Below are positions 43,554-54,456 of a stretch of 64,000 nucleotides of DNA, piece after piece. A model generated the notes under the pieces. That model saw nothing but the letters and a program-made list of their open reading frames with translations, searched no databases and had not been told where the DNA came from. This DNA is from Sphingomonas sp. KRR8. Its GTDB lineage: Bacteria; Pseudomonadota; Alphaproteobacteria; Sphingomonadales; Sphingomonadaceae. The DNA lies in contig NZ_CP097462.1 of NCBI RefSeq assembly GCF_023559245.1, forward strand, positions 2,352,001 to 2,416,000. Direction: 5' to 3'. How positions within the stretch are numbered: the first letter of the stretch is position 1; every line of letters starts with the position of its first letter. The position numbers and the translations under genes are program-made.

Positions 43554-44314
43554 CTCGTTCCGGTCATCTTGTCGGGTTCGCTGGTGATCGGCGCGCGCTC
43601 CAGCTCCAGCGGGGCAGCCTGATTCCACAACGACAGCTTTGGCACGGAATCGAGCTCGGCCGGCTGGAAATCGAACGCGCATATCCCACAGTTGAGGACC
43701 TCGGACTGCCGGTCGATCTTGAGGATGGTGGGCTCGTCCAGCTCCTCGAGGATGTAGCGCATGCACAGCACCACGACCTGATGGCAGACGATCAGCACAC
43801 GCCGGTCCGGATAATGAAGGTTGATAGAGTTCATCGCCGAGCGCAGCCGCAGGATGACGTCGGCCCAGCTCTCCCCACCCGGAGGCCGGTGGTAGAATTT
43901 GCCAAGCCTCGTCCGGTGTGCCGCTTCCTCTGGAAAGCGCTCCCGAATGCCGAGCGTCGTGAGCCCGTCGAACACGCCGAACTCCCGCTCGCGCAGGCGC
44001 TCGTCGACGACGGTGCGAGACTTGCCGCCGGCAAGTCCGCCCGCTTCGCAGATGTGGCGAGCGGTCTGGCGCGCGCGAAGATAGGGTGAGGACAGGATCA
44101 CTTCGGGCCGCTGCTCGTCGGGCAACGCCGCGAACCAGCGGCCGGTCGCCTGCGCCTGCTCATGGCCGAGGTCGCTGAGCGGCACATCGACATCACGAAT
44201 GTCGATGCCAATCTCCGCCAGTCCGCGCGCGTCGGCATGGTCACGAGCGACGTTGCCCTGACTCTGGCCGTGGCGGACCAGCCACAAGCGGGCCGGCCAG
44301 TGCGATACCTGCAT
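43550..44314 (-). CDS. Histidine phosphatase family protein (phosphoglycerate-mutase-like)
   Basis: 254 residues from ATG 44314, decided by GAGGAGATAG directly upstream; Mets at 44335 and 44389 are further out. Catalytic motif LWLVRHGQSQGN (phospho-His), Arg in SSPYLRARQTARH, Glu in LREREFGVFDG and second His in LIVCHQVVV. Substrate unknown: could be sugar-phosphate, cofactor or phosphoprotein. It lies between polysaccharide-related fusion genes and nnrD, 81 bases after the former, so it may share their transcript. Confidence 0.9.
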   Translation of the reverse strand: MQVSHWPARLWLVRHGQSQGNVARDHADARGLAEIGIDIRDVDVPLSDLGHEQAQATGRWFAALPDEQRPEVILSSPYLRARQTARHICEAGGLAGGKSRTVVDERLREREFGVFDGLTTLGIRERFPEEAAHRTRLGKFYHRPPGGESWADVILRLRSAMNSINLHYPDRRVLIVCHQVVVLCMRYILEELDEPTILKIDRQSEVLNCGICAFDFQPAELDSVPKLSLWNQAAPLELERAPITSEPDKMTGTR

Positions 44315-44395
44315 CCTATCTCCTCGATCGCTCATCGGGACAACAAAGCACGAGTCGAGAGAAGAGGTCCAATTCCCCGGACCGGCCATGCGAAA

Positions 44396-46549
44396 CTAGC
44401 GCCCAGGCAGCGTCTCGGCGTGGAGCATGAAGTCGGTCAGCGCCGATTCGAGTGGCCGCAGCAACTGCCCGCGACTGGTGGCGAGCGTGTTGTCCGCTCG
44501 GGGTCCCGCGCTGTCGACGATCTTGCGCGGGCTCATGCCAGCCCGGCCCGCGATGTCGCGGGCGAGGCCGTGCCAGCTGACGCTGCCTTCGTTCGCCAGG
44601 TGCCAGATGCCCTGCTCGCCATCGAGCAGCAGGTCGAGCGTCGCGTGGACGAGGTCAGGGACGTAGGTCGGGCTGACCATGCTGTTGTCGCTGGCGAGCA
44701 CTTCTTCGCCGCGGTGCAGCCGGCCCAGCGTGTCGTGGAGAAAGTTGTAGCGGTCCCATGGCCCGAAGAAGGCGCTGGTCCGGATGATCAGCGCACGCGG
44801 GTCGATGGTCATCACCCGCTGCTCCGCATCGGCCTTGCTGCGCCCGTAGACGCAGGCCGGGCTGGTGGGATCGGGCTCAAGGTACGCCTCGCCCTTTTGG
44901 CCATCGAACACTAGGTCGCTGGAGAAAGTGACGAACGGGATTCCGCGCTTGTGGCAGGCGGCGGCCAGCAGCTCAGGGCCGGTCGTGTTGATCCGAAAGC
45001 AATCGTCGGGCTGGTGCTCGGCTTCCGGCACCCGGACGAAGCCGGCGGTGTTGATCACCGCCCACGGCCGAAGGCGGTCGAGTGCCTCGTCGATCGAGGC
45101 CGCATCGGTGACGTCGAGCGTGGCGCGATCGGTGACGACGTGCTGCAGGCCGCGGTGGGTGCAGATCCGGCCAAACGCCTGCCCTAGCGTGCCGGTCGCT
45201 CCGGTGATCAGCACCGGGTGGTGACCAAAGGCCGCTGGCTCGCAGGCGGACGCACCGATGTAGAAGCGCTCGGGACGCTGCCACCAGCCCTTGCCGTGGA
45301 TGATCGGGTGCTCGACCTTGCCGCCTGTCGCAAGGCTCGCCGCTGCCCGCGCAACCATCGTCGGCCGGGGCTTGCCGCCGCGGGTGTCGAACGCGCCGAC
45401 GTCGTAGATGCCTTCGCGACGGGTAATCAGCGAGCGCCAGTCGACATTGCCGAACAGCGACCAGATCGTGACCGCACGCACGTCGGCGCCTTCGCTTCGC
45501 ACCTGTTCGGCCGCTTGCCACACTTGCTGCAGCCAGCGCACCTGCTCTTCACGGGTGCAGCCGTGGTGAACCTCGGTGATCGCCAGCGGGATGCCATAGC
45601 GCTCCCACACTTCGCGCAAACGCGCGGCGGGCCCGACCTCCTCCGCCAGGTGCGGCATTCGCACTGCTTCAAGGTCGACATAGGTGTCACGCCCGTTCGT
45701 GCCGGGTTCGACGTTGGGATAGAGGTCCACCCGCTCGTCGAGGTAGCGTTCGCTCGTCAGGTAATGATTGATGCCGATGATGTCGGGCGCTGCCTCGCCG
45801 GTGGCAAGCAGGTCGAGCAGCTTGCGATCGGCATGACGCTCGAGTGTCTCGCGAAAAGGGTGCGAAGCGCCGACCCTGCCGGCGAGCAGGTCCATGCTGA
45901 GCCAGCGCCGCTCATTTTCGTGGTTCGCCTGATGCTGCAGCGCGGGCGTGGCGAAGGTCTTGCCCATGTCCTCGGTGGTGACATGCAGCGCGCCCGGATT
46001 CACCGCGCGGATGGCGCGCATGGCCAGCAGCGAACCGGCGCATTCCAGCACCAGGGCGCGCATGAAGGCGCCCCAATCCTTGGTGTGCGGATACCAGTGG
46101 CCGTAGAGGCAGGAAAAGCGCGCGGTGGTCAGCGGCTCGTTGACTGGGGTCCAGCGATCAATCCACGGGTAGCGCTCCGCCACCTTGGCCGCATAATGGC
46201 CGAGCTTGGCCGGGAAGTCGGGATCAAGCAGGCTGGTGAAGCGCGGCCCCGAGCCATGGTGGACGAGCCCGCCGATGACCTTGACCCCAAGGTCGCGGAG
46301 GCGCCGCAGCCGCTCGTCGTGCCAGCTGAAGTCGAGCTTATCCGGATGGTCGCCGACCACGCGTTCCCACACGATCGGGTAACGGACGGTGCGGATTCCG
46401 AGCCTGGCGATCTCGTCCAGGTCGGCCATGCGGTAGGCGTGACCGGTCTCCACCAGCTGATCGCGGTATTCATCGCCGATCCGGACGACCGTGCACTCCA
46501 CCCCGCCCCAGAGTTCGAGCGGGGTGGTGCTGGTTTCTCGGCTCTGCAT
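44396..46549 (-). CDS. Fusion: GH1-like glycosidase domain plus RmlD-like dTDP-4-dehydrorhamnose reductase domain
   Basis: 717 residues after a strong GGAGGAGG site. Residues about 10-395 are a family-1 glycosyl hydrolase-like barrel with WTPVNEPL (acid/base Glu) and LAITEVHHG where the nucleophile motif ITENG would be; the nucleophile Glu is kept but the following Asn is not. Residues about 430-710 are an extended SDR of RmlD type: ITGATGTLGQAFG, INTAGFVRV, SSDLVFDG and YGRSKADAEQ with catalytic Tyr/Lys. Paired 17 bases after the glycosyltransferase-Glf gene. Likely modifies and trims a deoxysugar-containing surface glycan; the real substrate is unknown. Confidence 0.88.
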   Translation of the reverse strand: MQSRETSTTPLELWGGVECTVVRIGDEYRDQLVETGHAYRMADLDEIARLGIRTVRYPIVWERVVGDHPDKLDFSWHDERLRRLRDLGVKVIGGLVHHGSGPRFTSLLDPDFPAKLGHYAAKVAERYPWIDRWTPVNEPLTTARFSCLYGHWYPHTKDWGAFMRALVLECAGSLLAMRAIRAVNPGALHVTTEDMGKTFATPALQHQANHENERRWLSMDLLAGRVGASHPFRETLERHADRKLLDLLATGEAAPDIIGINHYLTSERYLDERVDLYPNVEPGTNGRDTYVDLEAVRMPHLAEEVGPAARLREVWERYGIPLAITEVHHGCTREEQVRWLQQVWQAAEQVRSEGADVRAVTIWSLFGNVDWRSLITRREGIYDVGAFDTRGGKPRPTMVARAAASLATGGKVEHPIIHGKGWWQRPERFYIGASACEPAAFGHHPVLITGATGTLGQAFGRICTHRGLQHVVTDRATLDVTDAASIDEALDRLRPWAVINTAGFVRVPEAEHQPDDCFRINTTGPELLAAACHKRGIPFVTFSSDLVFDGQKGEAYLEPDPTSPACVYGRSKADAEQRVMTIDPRALIIRTSAFFGPWDRYNFLHDTLGRLHRGEEVLASDNSMVSPTYVPDLVHATLDLLLDGEQGIWHLANEGSVSWHGLARDIAGRAGMSPRKIVDSAGPRADNTLATSRGQLLRPLESALTDFMLHAETLPGR

Positions 46550-46566
46550 AGGCGCCTCCTCCTGGC

Positions 46567-48948
46567 CTAGACGGCCAGGCGAAGCTCCCGGCGTGACGCA
46601 CCAAGGCTGGCCCGCTGCTCATCCATCCGGCGGAAGGTGGCGAGCGCCTGTCCGACAATCTGGTCCATGTTGTAGTAGCGGTAGGTCGCCAGGCGGCCGA
46701 CGAAGGTGACGCCGCTGGTCGCATCGGCCAGCGCTTCATATTTCTTGAACAGCGCCTGATTCTCCGGTCGCGGGATCGGATAATAAGGGTCACCCTCGGC
46801 GCTCGGATATTCGAGCGTGATGGTGGTCCGCGGATGCTCCTGGCCGGTCATGTGCTTATACTCGCTGATGCGGGTGTAAGGCGTTTCCGTGTCCGGATAA
46901 TTGACCACGGCGACGGGTTGGAACTGCTCCTTCTCGATCGTCGAATGGACGAACCGGAGCGAGCGATAGGGCAGCTTGCCGAAGCGCCAGTCGAAATACT
47001 CGTCGATCGGCCCGGTGTAGATAATGTGCGCCGCATCCACGTCCGTCTTGATGTCGCGGAAGTCGGTGCCCAGCGCCTTGTCGATGAGCGGATGGTCGAG
47101 CATTTTCTCGAACATCTTGGTGTAGCCGTGAAGCGGCATGATCTGGTGCGCGTCGGTGAAGTAGCGGTCGTCGGTGTTGGTCCGCGTCGGAATGCGGCTG
47201 GTCACCTGCTTGTCGAGTTCGGAGGGATCGAGACCCCACTGCTTGCGGGTGTAACCACGAAAGAACAGCTCGTAGAGCTCACGTCCGACCGCATTGATGA
47301 CCACGTCTTCCGAGGTCTGGATGTTGGCCACCGGCTCGGCTCGAGCCGCCAGAAAAGCCGCCGCATCCTCGTCGTTCTTGAGGCCCGCGTCGAACAGCAT
47401 GTTGAGCGTGGTGCGGTTGATAGGGATCGGCACCTGCATGTCGCGCACATTGGCGAGCACGCGATGCTCATACGGGCGCCACTGCGTGAACTGCGACAGG
47501 TAGCTGACGATCTCGTCGCTGTTCGCGTGGAAGATGTGCGGGCCGTACTTGTGGTACAGGATGCCGTGCTCGTTGAGCTCGTCATAGGCGTTGCCGCCGA
47601 CATGGTTCCGCTTGTCGACCATCAGCACGCGGGCGCCATGCTGGGTCGCCAGTCGCTCGGCGAGTACCGACCCGGCAAAGCCGCAGCCGACGATCAGATA
47701 GTCGTACTTCTTGGCCTTGGGCAGGTGAGTGAACGACCCGGGGCCGTTGCCAAACGCCGGGCGCTCGATCTTGCGCGCGGGCTCGGTCACCTCGTCGATC
47801 AGCGCGGCCATGCGGGCCTGGGTGGTGTCCCAGCTCATGTCGGCGAGTGCCAGGTCGACCTCCGCTAGCCAGTCGTTGTCCTCGGTGGCCATTTCCAGCA
47901 GGCGCTGGGCCGCATCGACGAACTGTTCGGCAGTCGCAGCGATGCGGACGCCGGACAGTTTCTCGTAATGACGCTTCACGTCGCGGATCGGAGTGGAGAC
48001 CACCGGCTTGCCCGCCGCCAGATATTCCGGAGTCTTGGTCGGTGAGATGAAGCGCGTCGCCTCGTTGATGGCGAAGGGCATCATGGCGACGTCCCAATTG
48101 CCGAGGTAGGACGGCAGCTCGTCGTAGCTCTTGCCGCCGAGGTAATGGATGTTGGCGCGACGCGGCAGCTCATTCTCGCTGATCTTCACGACCGGACCGA
48201 CCATCACCAGCTGCCAGTCGGGGCGCAGGTCCGCCACTTCCGCCAGCAGTTCAAGGTCGATCCGCTCGTCGATCACGCCGTAGAAACCGAGGCGCGGGTG
48301 AGCGATGCCGGCCTGATCAGCAGGATCGGCAATGCCACTGCGGGCCGCGCCGAAATGCTTTCGGTCGACCGACGAGGGGAAGGGGTGGGCATTCCCGTGG
48401 CGCTTCTTCTTCGCTTCATAGAGCGAATAGCCACCGGTGAAGACGAGGTCCGCCGCGTTCAGCAGCTCGGTCTCGAGGTTCAGCAATTCCTGCGGCGCGA
48501 AGCGGAAGGCGGACAGCTCGTCCATGCAGTCATAGACGGTCGCCAGCGCATCGAGATGCCGCGAGAAGGGCAGCATCATCGGCGTATAATACCAGCGCAC
48601 GAACTTGCCCGGGAGAGTCGAGACGAACTGGTCGAGCAGTCCCTTCAGCACCGTCTGCTGCTTGTCGGCGTCCATACCCTCAGGAAGACGAGGCGTGACA
48701 ATGGTCACGCCGGGCGCATTCTTGGCGGCTCGCGCGTCCAGCGACGGCGCCTCGCCGGCGGCGGTTGAGACGGGTTCTTCCCAGAAGACGACCGGCTGTG
48801 TCCTGGCGAAGCGGCTCATCAGATGCTGGGGCCGCTGAAAGACGAATTCCCATCGCAGGTGCGAGAAGCAGATGAGGGTCGTGCGTGAGTTCGAGAATGC
48901 CTGGACCGATGAAGAACCAGACCCGTGAACGCCAACTTTCTCGAACAT
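46567..48948 (-). CDS. glf: Fusion: GT4-like glycosyltransferase plus UDP-galactopyranose mutase
   Basis: 793 residues from ATG 48948, preceded by AAAAGGA; a TTG at 48990 is in frame. Residues about 25-390 are a glycosyltransferase: FSHLRWEFVFQRPQHLMSRF, YDCMDELSAF, LGFYGVIDERIDLELL and KTPEYLAAGKPVVSTPI. Residues about 415-785 are a full UDP-galactopyranose mutase: YLIVGCGFAGSVLAERLA FAD site, HKYGPHIFH, FRGYTRKQWGLDP and GRLATYRYYNMDQ. The mutase makes UDP-galactofuranose and the transferase domain could use it or a related sugar directly. First gene of a minus-strand operon with the GH1-RmlD fusion. Confidence 0.92.
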   Translation of the reverse strand: MFEKVGVHGSGSSSVQAFSNSRTTLICFSHLRWEFVFQRPQHLMSRFARTQPVVFWEEPVSTAAGEAPSLDARAAKNAPGVTIVTPRLPEGMDADKQQTVLKGLLDQFVSTLPGKFVRWYYTPMMLPFSRHLDALATVYDCMDELSAFRFAPQELLNLETELLNAADLVFTGGYSLYEAKKKRHGNAHPFPSSVDRKHFGAARSGIADPADQAGIAHPRLGFYGVIDERIDLELLAEVADLRPDWQLVMVGPVVKISENELPRRANIHYLGGKSYDELPSYLGNWDVAMMPFAINEATRFISPTKTPEYLAAGKPVVSTPIRDVKRHYEKLSGVRIAATAEQFVDAAQRLLEMATEDNDWLAEVDLALADMSWDTTQARMAALIDEVTEPARKIERPAFGNGPGSFTHLPKAKKYDYLIVGCGFAGSVLAERLATQHGARVLMVDKRNHVGGNAYDELNEHGILYHKYGPHIFHANSDEIVSYLSQFTQWRPYEHRVLANVRDMQVPIPINRTTLNMLFDAGLKNDEDAAAFLAARAEPVANIQTSEDVVINAVGRELYELFFRGYTRKQWGLDPSELDKQVTSRIPTRTNTDDRYFTDAHQIMPLHGYTKMFEKMLDHPLIDKALGTDFRDIKTDVDAAHIIYTGPIDEYFDWRFGKLPYRSLRFVHSTIEKEQFQPVAVVNYPDTETPYTRISEYKHMTGQEHPRTTITLEYPSAEGDPYYPIPRPENQALFKKYEALADATSGVTFVGRLATYRYYNMDQIVGQALATFRRMDEQRASLGASRRELRLAV

Positions 48949-49121
48949 GCGACTGCGATCCTTTTGAAAAAGGCGAATGGTTACGTCCAAACAACAAGGT
49001 TCCGATTCGAGTTCCGCCGGGTGGCAGACCTATCGGCAAATTTTTGTTGCAGTGCGGCGTAGAACCGCCAGTCCTGCTTTAGATCAAACATCCGGAGTGG
49101 GCTGGCAGTTCCATGACGGCC

Positions 49122-49304
49122 TCAGGCCATCTCGCTCGCGCGGCTCCGGCTGACCTTGCCGCCGACCCGCCCGGCTTCCGCGGCGCGGCTGCGATCATTC
49201 GCAAAATTCCCTCCCGACGCTTTGCCGCCCTTGCTGGCAATCTCGCGCTGCCGGTTGGGGTCCATGGCGGCGAAGCCACGCTTGGCCTTTCCGTTCTGGG
49301 TCAT
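49122..49304 (-). CDS. KGG-repeat stress-induced protein
   Basis: 60 residues from ATG 49304, preceded by GAGGAGAACAGG. Starts GKAKRGFAAMDPNRQREIAS, followed by KGGKA and a second VGGKVSR copy. This is the stress-induced bacterial acidophilic/KGG repeat family (general stress protein GsiB-like, hydrophilin-like). Very hydrophilic and basic; expected to be stress induced. Single gene with its own promoter between the fusion operon and pccB. Confidence 0.85.
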   Translation of the reverse strand: MTQNGKAKRGFAAMDPNRQREIASKGGKASGGNFANDRSRAAEAGRVGGKVSRSRASEMA

Positions 49305-49444
49305 TGTCCTGTTCTCCTCAATGATGGCAGGCCACCAACCACTGAAACAAGCGGGCCGTTTCAAATGATAACCTGGGTTAGGACAATGCTCGCTTGTGGC
49401 CCCATGTTGACGAAGCTGGCGCACGGGCCGAAGAGCCTCGGCCC

Positions 49445-50957
<1,513 letters not shown>

Positions 50958-50977
<20 letters not shown>

Positions 50978-51464
50978 CGTTCTTCTTTTCTTGCTCGTGC
51001 CTCTCGAGGGTTGCGGTGGACGTTCTGCTGACCGCTACTTGGCCGCATGCGACAGTGCGCCGAATTTCACTCCCAACTTTCAGTCAGCCCGTCTCATCGC
51101 TCGACGAAGCCATGAGATCTCCGTTGACGCTGCTCAGCTCAAGTCTGAGCTGGCAGGCTCGACGCATCTGGTCGGCTTATTCGGGAGCATCCTTCAAGCT
51201 TGGCCTTGGAGTAGAGCTGCCAGTTTCAACGCTAAATTAGGGTTGCTGCGCAGGAACACGGCGGAAACGAACGCTTGGGTGATCGCCTGGGGGAACGGCG
51301 GAAGAGGCTACCTACCGGCAAGAAGCACACAAACCTGCCGGCTACTTGCAAACAGCACTGCCTCCGTTTCCTCTAGCAACAGTAAGGCATATGTCTTGCA
51401 GGCTCTTACGGACACCGAACAAAGATTTAAGCTCATTGAGCGCATACTCACGAGACTACGGTAA
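50958..51464 (+). CDS. Putative lipoprotein of unknown function, lower GC
   Basis: 168 residues starting inside the last codons of pccB. Signal peptide ([14 protein letters not shown]) with a plausible but unusual lipobox LEGC (Cys19). No domain recognised; the C-terminus has a predicted helix ([20 protein letters not shown]). The region 50,980-51,465 uses codons such as TTA, CTA, AGA and ATA that neighbours avoid and is visibly lower in GC, so it is probably acquired. The stop is one base before the epimerase ATG, so it is likely co-translated with the operon. It could alternatively be non-coding, but the signal peptide and exact fit argue for a gene. Confidence 0.55.
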
Positions 51465-51465
51465 T

Positions 51466-51885
51466 ATGAAACTCGGCTGCCTGAACCATGTCGGGGTCGC
51501 CACCCCGTCGATCGAGCGCAGCCTGGAGCGTTATCGTACGCTTCTCGGCGCGGAACCGCATGGCGACCCGTTCGACTTGCCCGCGCAGGGTGTGCGCGTC
51601 TGCTTTGTCGACGCGCCCAACAGCCAGATCGAGCTGATCGAGCCGCTCGGCCCCGAGAGTCCGATCGCCAAGTTTCTGGAGAAGAACCCAGAGGGCGGTC
51701 AGCATCATGTCTGTTTCGAGGTCGACGACATCGACGCCGCGCGCGCCCACTTCGAGGGTCTGAACGTTCGCATCCTCGGGCCGACCCGCATCGGCGCGCA
51801 CGGCACGCCGATCTTCTTCGTGCATCCCAAGGACATGGGCGGCGTGCTCACCGAGTTCATGGAGTCACCGCGCCAGGCGCACTGA
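51466..51885 (+). CDS. mce: Methylmalonyl-CoA epimerase
   Basis: 139 residues. VOC fold with KLGCLNHVGVATPSIERSLE, GQHHVCFEVDDIDAA and GGVLTEFME, giving the two His and one Glu metal ligands; GAHGTPIFFVHPKD is typical. It interconverts (S)- and (R)-methylmalonyl-CoA between propionyl-CoA carboxylase and methylmalonyl-CoA mutase. The mutase is not in the window. Only one base separates it from the upstream lipoprotein stop. Convergent with phaC, six bases between. Confidence 0.94.
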   Translation: MKLGCLNHVGVATPSIERSLERYRTLLGAEPHGDPFDLPAQGVRVCFVDAPNSQIELIEPLGPESPIAKFLEKNPEGGQHHVCFEVDDIDAARAHFEGLNVRILGPTRIGAHGTPIFFVHPKDMGGVLTEFMESPRQAH

Positions 51886-51891
51886 CGGGCG

Positions 51892-53625
51892 TCAGCGCGT
51901 CTTCACGTAGCGTCCCGGCGCGTCCTCGATCGCCTTGAGCTTGCCCTTGCCCGGCAGGCGTGCGCCCTTGGCCTCGACTTCGCTCGGGTCCTGCGCTTTC
52001 AGCCACTGAAGCCAGTCCGGCCACCAGCTGCCCTTATGCTCCTCCGCGCCTTGGACGAACTCGTCCAGCGTCGCCGCGTCGGTGTCATTGACCCAATACT
52101 GATACTTCATCGCGGACGGCGGGTTCACCACCCCGGCGATATGCCCCGATCCCGCCAGCACGAAGCGCTTCTTGCCGCGGAAGTGGTCCATGATCTTCCA
52201 CACGCTTTCGGGCGGGGCGATATGGTCCTCGCGCCCGGCCTGAATGTAGCAGGGCGTCTCGACCTTCCCGAGGTCGACCGGCGTTCCCGCCACCGCCACC
52301 TTGCCCTGTGCTAACTGGTTCCCGCGATACAGCGTCTCGAGATAGTCGCGGTGCCAGCCCGCGGGCAGGTTGGTAACGTCGCTGTTCCAGTGCAGCAGGT
52401 CGAACGGCGCCGGCTCCTCGCCCAGCAGGTAGTTGCCCACGACATAATTCCAGATGAGGTCGCGGCCGCGCAGCAGGTTGAAGGTGCTGGCCATCACGCG
52501 GCCGTCCACGATCCCCGTCTTGGCGGACAGCTGCTCAAGCAGCGCCATCGTCTCGTCACCCAGGAACAGCTTAAGGTCGCCGGCCTGCGTGAAATCCACC
52601 TGTGCGGTAAAGAAGGTCGCGCTCTTCACCTTCGTGGCCTCGCCCTTCGCGGCGAGATAAGCGAGGGTGGCGGCCAGCGTCGTCCCCGCCACGCAATAGC
52701 CGATGGTGTGCACGCTCTCGACGCCGAGCAGGTCGCGGATGGTGTCGATGGCATTGATCTGACCGCGCAGCACATAGTCGTCGAGCGTTATGTCCTTGAT
52801 CGTCTCGTCGGCCGACTTCCAGCTGACCATGAACAGCGTGATGCCGTGTTCGACGCACCAGCGGACGAAGCTTTTTTCCGGCGTCAGGTCGAGAATGTAG
52901 AAGCGGTTGATCCACGGCGGGAAGATCACCAGCGGCGTGCCCAGCACCTTCTCCGTCGTCGGCGTATACTGGATGAGCTGGTAGAGCGGCGTTTCCCTGA
53001 CCACCTTGCCCGGAGTGGTCGCCAGGTTGCGCCCGACTTCGAACGCGCCCTTGGCGGTCTGCGTCAGCTGGCCCGCCTTCAGGTCATCAAGCATGTGCTT
53101 GAGCCCGTTCAGCAGATTGTCGCCGCGCGTTTCGATGGTCTTCTTCAGCACCAGCGGATTGGTTAGCGCGAAGTTGGACGGGCTCATCGCATCAATGAAA
53201 GCCTTGGTCGTGAACCGCAGCCGCTGCTGCGCCGCATCGTCGAGTCCATCGATCTGCTCGACGCCGCGCAGCAGCTGGTCGGAAATGGCGAGGTAGCTCT
53301 GGCGGATGGTGTCGAACAGCGGGTTGTCGCGCCATTCCGGCGCGGCGAAGCGCTTGTCCTTCTGGTTGGTCGCCGCCTGCGTGGTCGCCAGCAACTGTCC
53401 CCAGGCTTCCAGGCCCTTGCTCCAGGCGGCCGCGCCCGCGGTCAGGAACGCCATCGGGTCGGCGGGCGCGGCGGGCGGCTTCACCCCCGGCAGCGGCTGG
53501 CCCTGCTTCAGCCCCTCGGCCCACGCCTCCATCAGCATCTGCTGTGCCCGGCCCATCACCAGCGTCCAGTGCTGCCAATCCTCGAGCGTGGGGAAGGGCG
53601 GGGTGGGGCTGGCGCTGTCCGTCAT
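51892..53625 (-). CDS. phaC: Class I poly(3-hydroxyalkanoate) synthase
   Basis: 577 residues, normal class I length. N-terminal PhaC_N domain (FALTNPLVLKKTIETRG, PPWINRFYILDL), then the alpha/beta catalytic core with the lipase-like box GYCVAGTTLA holding the nucleophilic Cys, Asp in QAGREDHIAP and His in LAGSGHIAGVVNPP. It polymerises 3-hydroxyacyl-CoA to PHA granules. phaB lies elsewhere in the window; phasin, PhaR and PhaA genes are not adjacent. Proximity to the propionyl-CoA genes may matter because propionyl-CoA feeds 3-hydroxyvalerate units, but no co-transcription is possible (convergent). Confidence 0.96.
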   Translation of the reverse strand: MTDSASPTPPFPTLEDWQHWTLVMGRAQQMLMEAWAEGLKQGQPLPGVKPPAAPADPMAFLTAGAAAWSKGLEAWGQLLATTQAATNQKDKRFAAPEWRDNPLFDTIRQSYLAISDQLLRGVEQIDGLDDAAQQRLRFTTKAFIDAMSPSNFALTNPLVLKKTIETRGDNLLNGLKHMLDDLKAGQLTQTAKGAFEVGRNLATTPGKVVRETPLYQLIQYTPTTEKVLGTPLVIFPPWINRFYILDLTPEKSFVRWCVEHGITLFMVSWKSADETIKDITLDDYVLRGQINAIDTIRDLLGVESVHTIGYCVAGTTLAATLAYLAAKGEATKVKSATFFTAQVDFTQAGDLKLFLGDETMALLEQLSAKTGIVDGRVMASTFNLLRGRDLIWNYVVGNYLLGEEPAPFDLLHWNSDVTNLPAGWHRDYLETLYRGNQLAQGKVAVAGTPVDLGKVETPCYIQAGREDHIAPPESVWKIMDHFRGKKRFVLAGSGHIAGVVNPPSAMKYQYWVNDTDAATLDEFVQGAEEHKGSWWPDWLQWLKAQDPSEVEAKGARLPGKGKLKAIEDAPGRYVKTR

Positions 53626-53735
53626 GAGCAGGACTTACGCCACCTCCCGCCAGAACCCAACCTTGGAAGACTGGCAGCGGAGGGCGGAAGCATCCGGCGC
53701 TTGCGTGCCCCGCCCAGGACGGGCGAGAAGGACCC

Positions 53736-54365
53736 ATGGCTCCCGCGCTCCCCACGCCGACTCTGCCGCAGGCGTTGGTCCTGCTCGATTATTTCGGCAT
53801 CGCCGTTTTCGCGATTTCGGGCGCGCTGCTTGCCGCGGAGAAGCGCCAGACGCTCGTCACCTTCATCTTCTTCGCGGTGGTGACCGGCGTTGGCGGGGGC
53901 ACCTTGCGCGACCTGCTGATCGGCGCGCCGGTGTTCTGGGTGCATACCAACGCCATGCTGCTGATCTGCATGGGCGCGGCGTTCGCGGTGTGGGTCGTCC
54001 GAAGTCGGCACTTCTCGGAGCGGGCTCTCCTCTGGTTCGACGCGCTCGGCCTTGGGGCATACGCGACCTATGGCGCGGCCAAGGCGACCGCCTGGGGCGT
54101 CGCGCCGGTGCCCGCTTTCGCCATGGGCGTGCTCACCGCCTGCGCCGGCGGTATCATTCGCGACGTGCTGGCGGGCCAGCCATCCATCCTGATGCGGCCG
54201 GAACTGTATGTGACCGCCGCGGCGCTCAGTTCCGGCCTGTTCGTCGGCCTCGCCTTGCTTGGCTTGCCGCTACCGCTGGCCGCGCTCGCCGCGGCCTCCG
54301 CGGGCTTCGCGCTGCGCGGCCTCGCCATCGCTCGGGGCTGGAGCTTGCCCGCTTACCCCGGCTGA
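53736..54365 (+). CDS. TRIC/UPF0126 family membrane protein
   Basis: 209 residues with six to seven membrane helices in two repeated halves. Each half has the family motif: FAISGALLAAEKRQTL with VGGGTLRDLLIG, and FAMGVLTACAGGIIRDVLAG. Bacterial members of this family have been shown to be trimeric cation (TRIC-type) channels; older annotation is glycine transporter YadS. Both GG.RD motifs are intact. ATG at 53736; divergent from phaC. Followed by an EF-hand protein 90 bases on. Confidence 0.88.
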   Translation: MAPALPTPTLPQALVLLDYFGIAVFAISGALLAAEKRQTLVTFIFFAVVTGVGGGTLRDLLIGAPVFWVHTNAMLLICMGAAFAVWVVRSRHFSERALLWFDALGLGAYATYGAAKATAWGVAPVPAFAMGVLTACAGGIIRDVLAGQPSILMRPELYVTAAALSSGLFVGLALLGLPLPLAALAAASAGFALRGLAIARGWSLPAYPG

Positions 54366-54456
54366 GCCCGCGACGCGGGCATTGCCCGCTTGTCATCGGC
54401 GTTCAACGGTCCGGCCACGCCATCGGTCGCAAAGGGTGGAGCGAAGGAGTGTGCCC

